From positions 372,001 to 436,000 of the forward strand of contig NZ_JAVIWS010000001.1 of assembly GCF_031323975.1 (NCBI RefSeq): a DNA stretch of 64,000 bases, given 5' to 3'. A program made the translations under genes and the position numbers. Below, piece by piece: positions 44,957-54,940 of this stretch (position 1 is the first letter of the stretch; every line of letters starts with the position of its first letter). The notes below the pieces were generated by a model that ran no database searches, was not told the DNA's origin, and saw nothing but the letters and a program-made list of their open reading frames with translations. This DNA comes from Escherichia ruysiae (GTDB taxonomy: Bacteria; Pseudomonadota; Gammaproteobacteria; Enterobacterales; Enterobacteriaceae).

Positions 44957-45814
44957 ATGATCAGGCAGAAGATTTTACAGCAGCTCCTGGAGTGGATTGA
45001 GTGTAATCTCGATCACCCTATCTCAATCGAAGATATCGCACAGAAATCTGGCTACAGCAGACGCAATATTCAACTCCTGTTCAGAAACTTCATGCACATG
45101 CCCCTGGGCGCATACATCCGCAAACGAAGACTTTGTCGGGCAGCCATTCTTGTCAGACTTACTGCCAAATCAATGCTTGATATTGCGCTCTCTTTGCATT
45201 TTGATTCACAGCAGTCATTCAGTCGTGAATTTAAAAAATTGTTTGGATGTTCTCCCAGAGAATATCGGCACCGTGATTTTTGGGATCTAACAAATATTTT
45301 ACCCCCGTTATTAACGCGTCAACATCAAAAGACAGATTGCACATTAATCCATCTTCCTGAAACACGTATTTTTGGCAATGCATTTAAATATGATATTGAG
45401 CTATCTAATACGCCACCAGATGAAGAAGCAAAACTGCGCCGTAATCATTTATCCCGGTGTCTGCAAAATTTGAAGATGGATATCTATTACGTCTCAGCGT
45501 ATACACCATCAACAAAATCGGTAGATTTGCTCACAGTTGAAACTTTCGCCGGTACTGTATGCAACCATGCGGATACAGACATGCCAAAGGAATGGATAAC
45601 GGCTGGAGGGCTTTATGCATCTTTCCGCTATGAAGGAGATTGGGAGCACTACGCGAACTGGGTGCGGAATCTCTATCTGATAGAACTGCCTGCCAGGGGG
45701 TTAGTCAGAGTCAACGGCAGTGATATTGAGCGATTTTACTACGATAAAACTTTCGTAGAAAAGGATAGCAATTATGTTGTTTGCGAAATTTTCATCCCCG
45801 TTCGCCCAGCTTAG
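44957..45814 (+). CDS. Rob-like AraC-family regulator with GyrI-like domain
   Basis: A 285-residue protein with the layout of Rob. Residues about 1-105 are the two-HTH AraC DNA-binding domain (SGYSRRNIQLLFRNFMHMPLG and FDSQQSFSREFKKLFG, with the same frame as MarA/Rob). Residues about 120-285 are a GyrI-like ligand-binding domain (GGLYASFRYEGDWEHYANWV, DIERFY). The start at 44957 has GGAG six bases upstream. It could bind marbox-like sites and join the mar/sox/rob network, or control the neighbouring island; neither can be told from sequence. It is convergent with the adhesin gene. Confidence 0.82.
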   Translation: MIRQKILQQLLEWIECNLDHPISIEDIAQKSGYSRRNIQLLFRNFMHMPLGAYIRKRRLCRAAILVRLTAKSMLDIALSLHFDSQQSFSREFKKLFGCSPREYRHRDFWDLTNILPPLLTRQHQKTDCTLIHLPETRIFGNAFKYDIELSNTPPDEEAKLRRNHLSRCLQNLKMDIYYVSAYTPSTKSVDLLTVETFAGTVCNHADTDMPKEWITAGGLYASFRYEGDWEHYANWVRNLYLIELPARGLVRVNGSDIERFYYDKTFVEKDSNYVVCEIFIPVRPA

Positions 45815-45848
45815 TTTGTCTCTGTGTCACATTCTCACATTAAGGATT

Positions 45849-45930
45849 ACCCTACCCTGCTACCGTCTAATCAGTATCAGGGTAGGTATTTAGTGGAATA
45901 ATGGCGTTGAGAATGTCAACGCCATTATTC
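45849..45930. terminator. Double hairpin between Rob-like gene and adhesin
   Basis: A 9-bp pair (CCTACCCTG / CAGGGTAGG, about 45850-45887) is followed by a perfect 15-bp stem (GAATAATGGCGTTGA / TCAACGCCATTATTC, 45896-45930) and TTTATT. Placed between convergent genes, it would end transcription from both. Confidence 0.7.
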
Positions 45931-45963
45931 TTTATTACAGCGAGTTTTTCATTCCGGGGACAA

Positions 45964-48900
45964 TTATTTTACGACCTCCTCACCCTCTTCAGTAGCAGCT
46001 TTCACAGCGTTAATTGTCACCGTCACAGGCTGTATTTCGTACCCGCCATACGTCAGAGTGTTGAATGTAAATGTATATTCCCCTGGCTTAGTGGTACTGA
46101 ATTTACGCGTGATTTTCCCGTTCACGAAATGGTCAGCTTTCGACGGCAAGAACTGGTAATCATTCTCCGTCACGCCTTCCGGAGCCTTAATGTCGACCCA
46201 CATATTTCCCCCAACAGGGTTGCCAGCCGACATCAGAGTAACATCCAGCGTTGCGGTCGCCACTCCGTCTGCTACCAGTTCTTTTACATCAGATGATGCA
46301 GCAAGTACTGCATTTTTATCATCCGCAACGAATCTGGATTCGGCAGTTTTCGTCGATACCTGACCGTCGGTCCGATTCACTTTCGCTGTTAGCGTATATA
46401 TCGCCGCTTTAGTGGTAGAAGCGGTGAATATAGCCTGCCCTTGCTCATTAGTTGTTGCAGTCCCGTTCGGCTCCAGATCTAATGTTGTCGGGCTGGCGGT
46501 CAGCGTCACTTCACTACCTTGCACAAGGTTGTTATTGGCATCAGTAACCGTAACTTTATAAGTCTGTTTGGCTTTACCATCTGCCAGTGCGCGGTTGCCA
46601 ATCACCTCAATACTCGAGATGGTTGCCGTAGCCTTGTCAGCCACAAACGTGATGCTCTGCGCATCCGACATCTGGTCATTTCCTGCCGTTGCGGTGATTG
46701 CATACGTTCCCGCAATCACAGAAACGACTCGCAGCTCGGCTTTACCTTCATCGCTGGTCTTCACCCAGGTACTCTCGTCATTAAGCGGTGTGACGCCCCG
46801 AGGCAGATTAAAGGCGACCATAGTTCCGGGAACAGGGTTGCCGTTTTTATCCTCAACAGTTGCCGTCAGCGTAAAGGCATCTTTGCCGTTTGCTGCTTTT
46901 TGATCGACGGTATCAACCTGAAGGCTTGCCTGACCGGTTTTGGCATCCGCTTTGAACTTCACCGTGGCAGTCTTCTGATTTTTATTCACCGAGACTGTGA
47001 TTGTGTGTTCCCCGGCAACTGTGGACATCAGCTCAATATCGGCTTTACCTGCCGCATTCGTTGTTACCGTATTCCCTGTCTTGCTGCTCACTCCCTCAGG
47101 CAGAGTCAGTGTTACCGTTTGATCCTGCAACGGGTTACCATAGGAATCTGTTACGGTCAGGGTAACCTTGTTGGCGGACTGTCCATCAGCCAGTTGGTTA
47201 TCAACATTCACTGAAATATCGTGAATGTTAGCCTCAGAAGCGTTACCCACAACGTTCAGCAGTAGTGGTTTCGAAGCAGCATCTTTGCCATTCACTCGAG
47301 GCCAGATAACCAGTTGACCGGCTGCAGAGCCTGTGGTTAACGTCGTAACATAGGTGCCATTGCTTTGTTCCGTCCAGGTTCCTGCCGAAGGTTGTTCCGT
47401 CCCTGTGCTGGCTACGCCACTAAATTCTGGAGCATCAGGTTTCAGACCACTTACAGGGTTACCGTTCGCATCCTTCGCCGTGAAGGTCAATTGTGTCGTC
47501 GTTTTGATCATCGGGGCTTCATTATCTGCAACAAGCGTGGAGTTCACTAACGACATCTCCCCGGCGGCGATGGTGACAGAAACCGCCTGCTTCAGAGCAT
47601 CAGCGCCATCAACGCGCGGCATGATGGTCAGCTCACCAACTCCCGTTGCGCCAGCAGTCAGCATCGCCGTATAGGTTCCATTGCCCTTCTCCGTCCACTG
47701 ACTGACGGATGGGCGCTGCTGGTTGACGTTGTATGCATCACCACCAAATTGCGGTGTTTCCGGTGTAATACCGGTGATTGCGTTGCCGAATTTATCCTTC
47801 ACAGTCAGCGTCAGCGTGATGCTTTCGCCTGCGGTAATCGACGTTTTTGATACGGTCATTTCCGAGTGGTCAACCGCAATAGTCCCCGCTTTAACGTTAA
47901 CCGGAGTTGCCTGTGCTGTAGCGTTTTTGCCATCGATCTGCGGCATAATGTTCAGCGCGCCTGCCCGCGTTCCCGAACGCAGAACAGCCGTGTATTCGCC
48001 GTTGCCTTTATGGCTCCAGCCTGTAACTGAACTACCAGACGCAGCGTCACCGGAAAGCGATGCGCCAAGTTTAGCGGTGTCAATATCGGTAAGCGCGTTT
48101 CCAAACTGGTCTCTGGCGGAGAAAGTCAGTTCCGTCGTGCTTTCAATAGCAAGATTGGCATCTTTTACTGTCAGCGTTGAAGTAGAAACTGCCTGATCCC
48201 CCGCGACAACAGTCAACTGCGCGGCGTCGGTGGCTGCTGGCTGGCCATTGAATAGCGGCATGATGTGAAGATCACCCGTCTTTCCGCCGGTGGTCAGCGT
48301 AGCAACATAGGAACCGTCACCTTTCTCAGTCCAACTGGAAACGCTCGCCCCTTCAGACGCAGCTCCCGTCAGACTTGTCGACAGGGAAAGACCGCTGATT
48401 GCGTTACCATGCGCATCTTTTGCCACAAGCGTCACAGTCGTGCTTTCCCCTGCTTTTACGCGATCCGCTGCAACGGATACTTTCGACTGGCCTGAAGATA
48501 AAGCATCAGCTACCACAGTCACTTTCGCCGCATTAGCTGCAGCATCCTGACCGTTGATCTTCGGCATAACAATTAATTCACCCGCCGTAGTACCCAGAGA
48601 AATCTGCGCAGTCCACGTCCCGTCGCCATTATCCGTCCAGCCTGAAACGGAAGAACCCGCAGCGGCAGTCCCCGTTAATGACGGTGTATCTGGAGTGAGA
48701 CCGGTCACCGGGTTGTCATAGGCATCTTTTGCTGCCCAGATAGCTGTAAGCGTGCCACCAACTACCGGTTTATCCGGGTTCAGGGTGATGGTTGAATGCG
48801 CTGTATCAAGCGGTCCGGCGACAAACTTCAGCGTTTGTTGTAACGTTCCCAACTGATACTGCTCGCTAAAAGCACGCACAACAATGTTTCCGGCGCGGGT

Positions 48901-50847
48901 TGAAGAAACCGTGGCGCTGTAAACCCCTGGGTTTATCTCCGAAATGCTGCCAATGGTAACGCCATTGCTGTCCTGTGGAACAAATCGCAGGCGGCTGGCT
49001 TCTCCCGTTACAGGGTTGCCATCGGTATCCACGGCAGTAAGCGTCAGCGTGTAGGATTGCTGACCATTGGCAACCACGTCACCTGACGGCTCATTCACGC
49101 TCAGAGTCGATTTTGTCACATCCATCATAGTGGCACGCAGTTCAGCAGTGACGGTTTTGCTCATGCCATCAACGCTCACCGTAATGGTTGCTTCACCTGA
49201 TTGCGTACCGGTGGTGAAGACCGACTGGTACACCCCGGCTTCTGTTTCGGTGATCTCCCCCAGAGTTGGTTGCGCCTGTGATTTAGCAGACTTAATGCCC
49301 CGCGTTACGATGTTTCCGGCAGGTTTAAACGTCAGTTCAGTTTTGATCTGATCTTTCATACCCGTGATTGGCTGCCCTTCGGCGTCTCGCAGAGACAGAA
49401 CCAGCGGCTTTTGCGCACTCCCGTTAGCAAGCATTTGGATACGGCTCTGACCGTCAAGCGTTAACGTAGTGCGATCGGCGCTCATACCTGCCCCGGTGAT
49501 AACCACCTCAGTCTGTACGCGTTTTGAGGCATTGCCTTTGTTATCGTATGCGACCGCAGAAATTGCGTAATAATTGTCTTTGCCTGCCTGATAAGCCGGG
49601 AGCGTCACTTGCCACTGGTTACCCTGACCGGTAATTTTACCGCCTGCAGCCAGCAAGGACGGCGCTTCCCATTGCACATTTTTCAGACCGTGAGTTGCTT
49701 TGCTGACTACAAGACCAAGCGAAACCGTCTGTCCGCCCTTACCTTCAATACGATCAGGGAGAGCAATACGGATCACCTCAGCTTTGCGATACTCAAGAAC
49801 AATATTGTTATTACGTTCAACCAGATCATAACGGCTGCCTGCGAGTACCCGACGCTCGCGAATGCTATCCGTATCGAGTTGTTTCTCCAGAGGCTCGCCA
49901 AACCGGTAGTTAACTTCCAGGCCAAAGCGAGTGTCATTCTGACCGCTCTTGCCCTGCTTGTGCTCTGCACTCAGTGTCAGAAGAGGCACTGGCGTATAGT
50001 TCACCTCAGCAGAAATGGCATGTGGGTCTTTCTGGCGCTTATCTTTACCAAACAGCCCTACCTCATCGCCATAATATTGTTCATACATCAGGCTTGCGCC
50101 AAACTGCGGCCATGCCGGTAAATATCCCTCTGCGCGGATATCCCAACCATTAGCCGGACGCTCTTGATAATCCTCAATATCCGGCGATTTTTTCCAGCCA
50201 GAAGCCCGAATATAACCATTGGCACTCAGTTTCAGATAATCGCGCCAGTATTCCGCACCAACGCCAATACGGGTATGACTACGGGATAAATCATGATCGA
50301 TAAATGTGTTCAGCCCCGCCATCCAGTCATTGCCTGAAAAATGACGCCAGCCGAAACCAATATTTGACTGAGTACGATCGTCGGTACGATGTATTGCCCC
50401 CTGAGTGAACAGCATGTCTGAAGGCGTATCATAAATCGGATAAAGCATTTCCAGCGAAGAGTCCTTCAGCGAGAAATCTTTATCGACATTCAATTTGACA
50501 CGCGCCGTACCATATTTTCCAAGCCACTCCTGGATTTCCTGGGTAGCCTTAGCTGTGGCCATTCCGGTAACAAAATTGCGTGTCGCATCGCTATCCGGCT
50601 GACTGCTTAAAAATTTACCGGCATTCGCGGCAAACGACGCGATATTTTTTTCTGCATTATTGTCAGTCGCAACCGCAGTATTTTCCGTACTTAGACGAGG
50701 CAGAGCCGCTCGCGCCGTCATTGTCGGCGTAAAGGTGACAGCCAGTGGAAAAAGAACCTGAATAGAGATGTTTGCCCACGCCACGCAGTGAGCCAGGGCT
50801 GAATAACGAAAGCGTGGTTGTTTATTAGCTTTTTTAAAACGTGACAT
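45964..50847 (-). CDS. Intimin/invasin-type inverse autotransporter adhesin
   Basis: A 1627-residue surface adhesin. An extended signal region (ends near TMTARA, about residue 47) is followed by an alpha-helical linker and the 12-stranded inverse-autotransporter beta-barrel (about 105-400; IGFGWRHFSGNDWMAGLNTF, ARIGVGAEYWRDYL-like strands). The passenger is a chain of bacterial Ig-like (Big_1) domains from about 430 to the C-terminus. Five of them, about 680-1210, are clear tandem relatives ending in the pattern GWTxxGxGxYxA...GxLxIMPxxxG. No LysM domain is seen before the barrel and no C-type lectin tip is obvious at the end (tail ATEEGEEVVK). The start has AGGAAA eight bases upstream. Related to YeeJ/FdeC-type adhesins but not identified as either. 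Confidence 0.9.
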   Translation of the reverse strand: MSRFKKANKQPRFRYSALAHCVAWANISIQVLFPLAVTFTPTMTARAALPRLSTENTAVATDNNAEKNIASFAANAGKFLSSQPDSDATRNFVTGMATAKATQEIQEWLGKYGTARVKLNVDKDFSLKDSSLEMLYPIYDTPSDMLFTQGAIHRTDDRTQSNIGFGWRHFSGNDWMAGLNTFIDHDLSRSHTRIGVGAEYWRDYLKLSANGYIRASGWKKSPDIEDYQERPANGWDIRAEGYLPAWPQFGASLMYEQYYGDEVGLFGKDKRQKDPHAISAEVNYTPVPLLTLSAEHKQGKSGQNDTRFGLEVNYRFGEPLEKQLDTDSIRERRVLAGSRYDLVERNNNIVLEYRKAEVIRIALPDRIEGKGGQTVSLGLVVSKATHGLKNVQWEAPSLLAAGGKITGQGNQWQVTLPAYQAGKDNYYAISAVAYDNKGNASKRVQTEVVITGAGMSADRTTLTLDGQSRIQMLANGSAQKPLVLSLRDAEGQPITGMKDQIKTELTFKPAGNIVTRGIKSAKSQAQPTLGEITETEAGVYQSVFTTGTQSGEATITVSVDGMSKTVTAELRATMMDVTKSTLSVNEPSGDVVANGQQSYTLTLTAVDTDGNPVTGEASRLRFVPQDSNGVTIGSISEINPGVYSATVSSTRAGNIVVRAFSEQYQLGTLQQTLKFVAGPLDTAHSTITLNPDKPVVGGTLTAIWAAKDAYDNPVTGLTPDTPSLTGTAAAGSSVSGWTDNGDGTWTAQISLGTTAGELIVMPKINGQDAAANAAKVTVVADALSSGQSKVSVAADRVKAGESTTVTLVAKDAHGNAISGLSLSTSLTGAASEGASVSSWTEKGDGSYVATLTTGGKTGDLHIMPLFNGQPAATDAAQLTVVAGDQAVSTSTLTVKDANLAIESTTELTFSARDQFGNALTDIDTAKLGASLSGDAASGSSVTGWSHKGNGEYTAVLRSGTRAGALNIMPQIDGKNATAQATPVNVKAGTIAVDHSEMTVSKTSITAGESITLTLTVKDKFGNAITGITPETPQFGGDAYNVNQQRPSVSQWTEKGNGTYTAMLTAGATGVGELTIMPRVDGADALKQAVSVTIAAGEMSLVNSTLVADNEAPMIKTTTQLTFTAKDANGNPVSGLKPDAPEFSGVASTGTEQPSAGTWTEQSNGTYVTTLTTGSAAGQLVIWPRVNGKDAASKPLLLNVVGNASEANIHDISVNVDNQLADGQSANKVTLTVTDSYGNPLQDQTVTLTLPEGVSSKTGNTVTTNAAGKADIELMSTVAGEHTITVSVNKNQKTATVKFKADAKTGQASLQVDTVDQKAANGKDAFTLTATVEDKNGNPVPGTMVAFNLPRGVTPLNDESTWVKTSDEGKAELRVVSVIAGTYAITATAGNDQMSDAQSITFVADKATATISSIEVIGNRALADGKAKQTYKVTVTDANNNLVQGSEVTLTASPTTLDLEPNGTATTNEQGQAIFTASTTKAAIYTLTAKVNRTDGQVSTKTAESRFVADDKNAVLAASSDVKELVADGVATATLDVTLMSAGNPVGGNMWVDIKAPEGVTENDYQFLPSKADHFVNGKITRKFSTTKPGEYTFTFNTLTYGGYEIQPVTVTINAVKAATEEGEEVVK

Positions 50848-50882
50848 TGAGATAATTTCCTGATGAACGAATTAACGAACAT

Positions 50883-50937
50883 AAGCAAACGCAAATAAAA
50901 TGTTTGCTTGTCAGAAAAACCGGGTATTTCCCGGTTT
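50883..50937 (-). promoter_or_regulatory. Leader hairpins upstream of the adhesin
   Basis: On the minus strand, a terminator-like hairpin (AAACCGGG / CCCGGTTT at 50917-50937, followed by TTTTTC) comes first, then a perfect 8-bp pair (AAGCAAAC / GTTTGCTT, 50883-50909), then the adhesin start at 50847. Together they look like an attenuator-type leader, or the end of an unannotated short transcript. Confidence 0.5.
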
Positions 50938-51617
50938 CCTTTTCCGCAGAAAAGGAAATACCTTTATGAAAGAAAGCGCATCGCCACCCTGAATATTCAG
51001 TGGTTGCAATAACTCGTCTGGTGACAGGGCCGGGATTATATTTTTGTTTGTAAATATGAATTTAGCTTTTTGTGCAAGAGCTAATATAAAGGGGCAAGTT
51101 CTATTGGATGCTGACTAAATTATGGTTACCTGGTTATTTAGAATTGGATTGTTTAGGTATCGTTACTGGCCTTTTATAGCGGAAAGGCATTTCAGTCAAA
51201 ATAAGTCAATAAGCCTTCGGTGGTATGCCAATCCTCATTTATAGTCATGTGTTCTTCGATTAGGAAATATCTTAATCACTCGCGATAGACATTACTTAAT
51301 TTTTCGCATAGTCATTATCTGCATACATCTATACTGGACTATTGCTGAAGGAATAAAAACCTCACCCGCCAGCATGGTTGGCAGAGATTTCAGTAATAAC
51401 CTTTGTTATTTGACAATCTTATCCATCGCTTTCATAAATTAATGACGAGCGAATAATGATATTTTACGAGCTGATTTTTATGTGATAATCATGGCGCGTA
51501 GTAAAATCACAGAAAAATAACAACATATCACTCAAAACCCCTTATCGGAAACTGTTGTATCTCATTGTAATTAATTATGAAAAATACACTGCACTTATTC
51601 CGAAAATCAAAAATCGG
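50938..51617. other. Long AT-rich region between adhesin and gadB
   Basis: About 680 bp with no convincing gene on either strand. It is AT-rich and holds the divergent promoter of the adhesin and the distal gadB control region, where in K-12 GadX, GadW and H-NS act. No small RNA could be identified by eye. Confidence 0.45.
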
Positions 51618-51637
51618 TTAGGATTTTGTTATTTAAA
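51618..51637 (+). promoter_or_regulatory. GAD box (GadE site) of gadBC
   Basis: The 20 bases TTAGGATTTTGTTATTTAAA equal the GAD box known upstream of gadA and gadB, bound by GadE with RcsB. It lies about 60 bp before the expected start of transcription; a -10-like TACTTT is at 51677-51682. Confidence 0.9.
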
Positions 51638-51717
51638 ACCCAAGCCATTACGCTTGCTTACTTTATCGATAAATCCTACTTTTTTTAATGCGATCCAATC
51701 ATTTTAAGGAGTTTGAA

Positions 51718-53118
51718 ATGGATAAGAAGCAAGTAACGGATTTAAGGTCAGAACTACTCGATTCACGTTTTGGTGCGAAATCTATTTCCACTATCGCGGA
51801 ATCTAAACGTTTTCCGCTGCACGAAATGCGCGATGACATCGCATTCCAGATTATCAATGATGAATTATACCTGGATGGCAATGCCCGACAAAACCTTGCC
51901 ACATTTTGCCAGACCTGGGACGACGAAAATGTTCATAAGCTGATGGATCTGTCGATCAACAAAAACTGGATCGATAAAGAAGAATATCCGCAGTCCGCAG
52001 CTATTGACCTGCGTTGTGTAAACATGGTTGCCGACCTGTGGCACGCGCCTGCGCCGAAAAACGGTCAGGCCGTTGGCACCAACACCATTGGTTCTTCCGA
52101 GGCCTGTATGCTCGGCGGGATGGCAATGAAATGGCGTTGGCGCAAACGAATGGAAGCCGCAGGTAAACCGACCGATAAACCCAACCTGGTGTGCGGGCCG
52201 GTGCAAATCTGCTGGCATAAATTTGCCCGCTACTGGGATGTGGAACTGCGCGAGATCCCTATGCGCCCCGGTCAGTTGTTCATGGATCCGAAACGCATGA
52301 TTGAAGCCTGCGACGAAAACACCATCGGCGTGGTGCCGACTTTTGGTGTGACCTACACCGGTAACTATGAGTTCCCGCAACCGCTGCACGATGCGCTGGA
52401 TAAATTCCAGGCCGACACCGGTATCGACATCGACATGCACATCGACGCCGCCAGCGGTGGCTTCCTGGCACCGTTCGTGGCTCCGGATATTGTCTGGGAC
52501 TTCCGCCTGCCGCGCGTGAAATCGATCAGTGCTTCAGGTCATAAATTTGGTCTGGCTCCGCTGGGCTGCGGCTGGGTTATCTGGCGTGATGAAGAAGCAC
52601 TGCCGAAAGAACTGGTGTTCAACGTTGACTATCTCGGCGGTCAGATTGGGACTTTCGCTATCAACTTCTCTCGCCCTGCCGGTCAGGTAATTGCGCAATA
52701 CTATGAATTCCTGCGCCTTGGTCGCGAAGGCTACACCAAAGTACAAAACGCCTCTTACCAGGTCGCCACTTACCTGGCGGATGAAATCGCTAAACTGGGG
52801 CCGTATGAGTTCATCTGTACAGGTCGCCCGGACGAAGGTATCCCAGCGGTCTGCTTCAAACTGAAAGACGGGGAAAATCCGGGATACACCCTGTATGACC
52901 TCTCTGAACGTCTGCGTCTGCGCGGCTGGCAGGTTCCGGCCTTTACCCTCGGCGGTGAAGCCACCGACATTGTGGTGATGCGTATTATGTGCCGTCGTGG
53001 TTTCGAAATGGACTTCGCTGAACTGTTGCTGGAAGACTACAAAGCCTCCCTGAAATATCTCAGCGATCACCCGAAACTGCAGGGTATTGCTCAGCAGAAC
53101 AGCTTTAAACATACCTGA
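51718..53118 (+). CDS. gadB: GadB, glutamate decarboxylase beta
   Basis: A 466-residue PLP enzyme that turns glutamate into GABA with uptake of a proton, the core of the glutamate acid-resistance system. The PLP lysine is in SASGHKFG (K276), with HIDAASGG before it (Asp243 region) and the pH-sensing C-terminal tail ending FKHT. The N-terminal start [19 protein letters not shown] is the GadB form (GadA has [19 protein letters not shown]). AAGGAG lies seven bases upstream. It forms an operon with gadC. Confidence 0.97.
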   Translation: MDKKQVTDLRSELLDSRFGAKSISTIAESKRFPLHEMRDDIAFQIINDELYLDGNARQNLATFCQTWDDENVHKLMDLSINKNWIDKEEYPQSAAIDLRCVNMVADLWHAPAPKNGQAVGTNTIGSSEACMLGGMAMKWRWRKRMEAAGKPTDKPNLVCGPVQICWHKFARYWDVELREIPMRPGQLFMDPKRMIEACDENTIGVVPTFGVTYTGNYEFPQPLHDALDKFQADTGIDIDMHIDAASGGFLAPFVAPDIVWDFRLPRVKSISASGHKFGLAPLGCGWVIWRDEEALPKELVFNVDYLGGQIGTFAINFSRPAGQVIAQYYEFLRLGREGYTKVQNASYQVATYLADEIAKLGPYEFICTGRPDEGIPAVCFKLKDGENPGYTLYDLSERLRLRGWQVPAFTLGGEATDIVVMRIMCRRGFEMDFAELLLEDYKASLKYLSDHPKLQGIAQQNSFKHT

Positions 53119-53139
53119 TAACGTTTAAGTGGTAACGGT

Positions 53140-53165
53140 GTCCCGGAACGCTCTCGTTTCGGGAC
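53140..53165 (+). terminator. gadB-gadC intergenic hairpin
   Basis: GTCCCGGAAC and GTTTCGGGAC pair over 10 bp with one G-U wobble and a 6-base loop. No strong T run follows, so it may be a partial terminator or mRNA-processing point that sets the gadB:gadC ratio. Confidence 0.45.
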
Positions 53166-53274
53166 AAATTCCAAAGTCTGTTCACTGGCATTAGCAATGG
53201 AAAATATTGCTCTGAATACGCTTCAGAACAAGACAGGCGCGGTTCCGACAGGAATACCGTTTTAGGGGGAAAAT

Positions 53275-54810
53275 ATGGCTACATCAGTACAGACAGGTAA
53301 AGCTAAGCAGCTAACATTACTTGGGTTCTTCGCTATTACGGCATCGATGGTAATGGCTGTTTATGAATACCCTACCTTTGCAACATCCGGTTTTTCATTA
53401 GTTTTCTTCCTGCTATTAGGCGGGATTTTATGGTTTATCCCCGTTGGACTCTGTGCTGCGGAAATGGCTACCGTGGACGGTTGGGAGGAAGGCGGCGTTT
53501 TCGCCTGGGTATCGAATACCCTGGGGTTAAAATGGGGATTTGCAGCGATCTCATTTGGCTATCTGCAAATCGCTATCGGCTTTATTCCGATGCTCTATTT
53601 CGTGTTAGGGGCACTCTCCTACATTCTTAAATGGCCAGCACTGAATGAAGACCCGGTAACAAAAACCATTGCGGCACTCATCATTCTTTGGGTTCTGGCA
53701 TTAACTCAGTTTGGCGGTACTAAATATACAGCGCGAATTGCTAAAGTCGGCTTCTTTGCCGGTATCCTGTTACCCGCATTTATTTTGATTGCATTAGCGG
53801 CGATTTACCTGCACTCCGGTGCGCCAGTTGCTATCGAAATGGATGCAAAAACCCTCTTCCCGGATTTCTCTAAAGTTGGCACCCTGGTTGTGTTTGTCGC
53901 CTTCATATTGAGTTATATGGGTGTAGAAGCCTCCGCAACCCACGTCAATGAAATGAGCAATCCGGGGCGAGATTATCCGCTGGCAATGTTATTGCTGATG
54001 GTGGCGGCAATCTGTTTAAGCTCGGTTGGTGGTTTGTCCATTGCGATGGTCATTCCGGGTAATGAAATCAATCTGTCCGCTGGGGTAATGCAAACCTTTA
54101 CCGTTCTGATGTCCCATGTGGCACCGGAAATTGAGTGGACGGTTCGCGTGATCTCCGCACTGCTGCTGCTGGGTGTTCTGGCAGAAATCGCCTCCTGGAT
54201 TGTCGGTCCTTCTCGCGGGATGTATGTCACAGCGCAGAAAAACCTGCTACCTCCAGCGTTCGCCAAAATGAACAAAAATGGCGTGCCGGTCACTCTGGTT
54301 ATTTCTCAGCTAGTGATTACCTCTATCGCCTTGATTATCCTCACCAATACCGGTGGTGGTAACAACATGTCCTTCCTGATCGCACTGGCGCTGACGGTGG
54401 TGATTTATCTGTGTGCTTATTTCATGCTGTTTATTGGCTACATTGTGTTAGTCCTTAAACATCCTGACTTAAAACGCACATTTAATATTCCTGGTGGTAA
54501 AGGCGTGAAACTGGTTGTGGCTATTGTCGGCCTGCTGACCTCAATCATGGCGTTTATTGTTTCCTTCCTGCCGCCGGATAATATCCAGGGTGACTCTACC
54601 GATATGTATGTCGAATTACTGGTCGTTAGCTTCCTGGTGGTACTTGCCCTGCCCTTTATTCTCTATGCCATCCACGATCGTAAAGGCAAAGCGAATACCG
54701 GTGTGACACTGGAGCCAATTAACAGCCAGAACGCACCGAAAGGTCACTTCTTCCTGCATCCACGTGCTCGTTCACCGCACTATATAGTGATGAATGACAA
54801 GAAACATTAA
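53275..54810 (+). CDS. gadC: GadC, glutamate/GABA antiporter
   Basis: A 511-residue APC-superfamily inner-membrane exchanger with twelve helices. It brings in glutamate and sends out GABA at low pH, completing the cycle with GadB. Visible markers are the substrate-binding [19 protein letters not shown] (about 21-39) and [19 protein letters not shown] (about 216-234). The C-terminal plug with basic and histidine residues ([16 protein letters not shown]) that closes the channel at neutral pH is present. GGGGGAAA precedes the ATG. Confidence 0.96.
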   Translation: MATSVQTGKAKQLTLLGFFAITASMVMAVYEYPTFATSGFSLVFFLLLGGILWFIPVGLCAAEMATVDGWEEGGVFAWVSNTLGLKWGFAAISFGYLQIAIGFIPMLYFVLGALSYILKWPALNEDPVTKTIAALIILWVLALTQFGGTKYTARIAKVGFFAGILLPAFILIALAAIYLHSGAPVAIEMDAKTLFPDFSKVGTLVVFVAFILSYMGVEASATHVNEMSNPGRDYPLAMLLLMVAAICLSSVGGLSIAMVIPGNEINLSAGVMQTFTVLMSHVAPEIEWTVRVISALLLLGVLAEIASWIVGPSRGMYVTAQKNLLPPAFAKMNKNGVPVTLVISQLVITSIALIILTNTGGGNNMSFLIALALTVVIYLCAYFMLFIGYIVLVLKHPDLKRTFNIPGGKGVKLVVAIVGLLTSIMAFIVSFLPPDNIQGDSTDMYVELLVVSFLVVLALPFILYAIHDRKGKANTGVTLEPINSQNAPKGHFFLHPRARSPHYIVMNDKKH

Positions 54811-54832
54811 CCATCTCTGAAGGGGATAGGAC

Positions 54833-54862
54833 AAGGGAGCGATAGTTAATCGCTCCCTTTTT
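54833..54862 (+). terminator. gadBC terminator
   Basis: AAGGGAGCGAT and ATCGCTCCCTT form an 11-bp perfect stem followed by TTT, 22 bases after the gadC stop. A classic intrinsic terminator. Confidence 0.85.
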
Positions 54863-54940
54863 CGTACCTGTTATCGTATTGACTTGCCCCAGATAAGTAC
54901 GAGAATGAGCAACACATCTGTTTACCGGAAACCAGCATAT

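Noticed and set aside
46519..47214. 231-codon plus-strand ORF inside the adhesin gene
   Set aside because: It lies fully antisense to the repeated Ig-like coding region, has no ribosome site or family pattern, and such long shadow frames are expected opposite GC-balanced repetitive genes.
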